Shown: in pieces, positions 63,435 through 64,000 of the stretch
How the letters are laid out: every line of letters starts with the position of its first letter
How positions within the stretch are numbered: position 1 is the first letter of the stretch
DNA from: Tranquillimonas alkanivorans
Lineage (GTDB): Bacteria > Pseudomonadota > Alphaproteobacteria > Rhodobacterales > Rhodobacteraceae
NCBI RefSeq assembly: GCF_900115595.1
Contig: NZ_FOXA01000012.1
Location: forward strand, 62,001-126,000
Direction: 5' to 3'
Length of the DNA: 64,000 nt
Made by a program: the position numbers and the translations under genes
The notes under the pieces: generated by a model
The model's database searches: none
The model's input: the letters and a program-made list of their open reading frames with translations, nothing else
Told to the model about the DNA's origin: nothing

Positions 63435-64000
63435 ATGCCACACTTCCTCTCGACCGCCGACGCCGACTTCGAAGACCGCTTCGCCGCGCTTCTGACCATG
63501 AAGCGCGAGGACAGCCCCGACGTGGACGCCGCGGTGGCCGACATCATCGCCGACGTCCGCGCGCGCGGCGACGCCGCGGTGATCGAGCTGACCTCGAAGT
63601 TCGACCGGCTGGACCTTGCGCCCGAGACGCTGGCCTTCGGTCGCGACGAGTGGGAGGCCGAGATCGCGAAGGTGCCGGACGACGAGCGCGAGGCGCTGGA
63701 ACTGGCCGCCGAGCGCATTCGCGCCTACCACGCGCGCCAGATGCCCGAGAACGAGCAATGGAAGGGTCCGCACGGCGAAACCTTGGGCTGGCGCTGGGGG
63801 CCGGTCTCGGCAGCGGGGCTCTACGTGCCCGGCGGTCTGGCCTCGTACCCGTCCTCGGTGCTGATGAACGCGATTCCGGCGCAGGTGGCCGGCGTCGAGC
63901 GGCTTGTGGTCACCGCGCCGACGCCGGACGGCAAGGCCAACCCGCTGGTGCTGCTGGCCGCAAAGCTTGCCGGGGTCGAGACGGTGTATCGCGTGGGCGG
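63435..64000 (+). CDS. hisD: Histidinol dehydrogenase, N-terminal part
   Basis: HisD oxidises histidinol to histidine in two NAD-dependent steps at a zinc site. The first 188 codons are present and the gene runs off the window. The reading begins MPHFLSTADADFEDRFAALL, the family start, followed by VRARGDAAVIELTSKFD and WGPVSAAGLYVPGGLASYPSSVLM, characteristic of the N-terminal domain. The zinc ligands lie beyond the window. Start ATG 63435 has GAGGCCGCGCC upstream. Confidence 0.95.
   Translation, partial: MPHFLSTADADFEDRFAALLTMKREDSPDVDAAVADIIADVRARGDAAVIELTSKFDRLDLAPETLAFGRDEWEAEIAKVPDDEREALELAAERIRAYHARQMPENEQWKGPHGETLGWRWGPVSAAGLYVPGGLASYPSSVLMNAIPAQVAGVERLVVTAPTPDGKANPLVLLAAKLAGVETVYRVG

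Overview
The window is about 64 kb of very GC-rich chromosomal DNA from an alphaproteobacterium, almost certainly a Rhodobacteraceae (Roseobacter-group) species. The evidence is the gene content and order: murA followed by a DUF2948 gene and then hisD, deoC beside an ALDH16-type aldehyde dehydrogenase, DUF2783 beside an FAD monooxygenase, a TRAP-TAXI transporter with DUF1850, a YeeE/YedE sulfur transporter, an FeS-type bacterial photolyase, and a short second glutamyl-tRNA synthetase. No insertion sequence, prophage, integrase or CRISPR array was seen. The identifiable genes look like stable core and lineage-specific metabolism.

Layout. 1-9.3 kb: central carbon genes (end of ppsA, a Lpd-like flavoenzyme, a methyltransferase, ALDH16-deoC on the minus strand, rpe and glycerate kinase on the plus strand). 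9.4-13.0 kb: a single-chain 5-oxoprolinase gene interrupted by a frameshift. 13-18 kb: an MDR reductase, a secreted EF-hand protein, and an SDR-SDR-photolyase operon with overlapping genes. 18-20.3 kb: a secreted MORN-repeat protein with about 18 repeats, co-transcribed with an ABM-domain protein. A gene-free stretch upstream of it holds three imperfect copies of a roughly 75-base element. 20.3-27 kb: cupin, wrbA, pfkB, a 2OG-Fe(II) oxygenase, a Tat-exported MBL hydrolase, a zincin, gltX and small genes. 27-31.6 kb: tandem glycine riboswitch and gcvT-gcvH-gcvP. 31.7-33.1 kb: an EAL phosphodiesterase with a strong leader hairpin, tRNA-Ala and small proteins. 33.1-36.5 kb: DUF2783, FAD monooxygenase and MBL protein, divergent from a MarR regulator. 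36.6-42.7 kb: exoD, then a GntR/ABC transporter/FAD oxidoreductase cluster divergent from an AroE paralogue. 42.7-47.6 kb: YihY, acyl-CoA synthetase, ABC exporter, tRNA-Gly. 47.8-50.7 kb: alpha/beta hydrolase, fahA and maiA. 50.7-57.2 kb: TRAP-TAXI system, flavodoxin-like protein and a sulfurtransferase-YeeE cassette. 57.5-60.6 kb: a DrrAB-type ABC pair, a secreted ricin-B-type lectin and tRNA-Thr. 60.8-64 kb: murA, DUF2948, a cytochrome c and the start of hisD.

How it fits together. The glycine-cleavage operon is under a glycine riboswitch. A MarR-family regulator appears to control two separated operons: the GTTGCNNNNGCAAC palindrome occurs twice in its own divergent promoter region and once, 12.6 kb away, in the fahA-maiA promoter. 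In the MBL-side and fahA promoters it lies inside the -35/-10 spacer. This ties the FAD monooxygenase to a homogentisate-type aromatic pathway. The least explained parts are the three-copy element at 19.93-20.26 kb, the GntR/ABC/FAD/AroE-like cluster, and several hairpins placed on ribosome-binding sites. Start sites, promoters and hairpins were read by eye, and no alignment or folding program was run.
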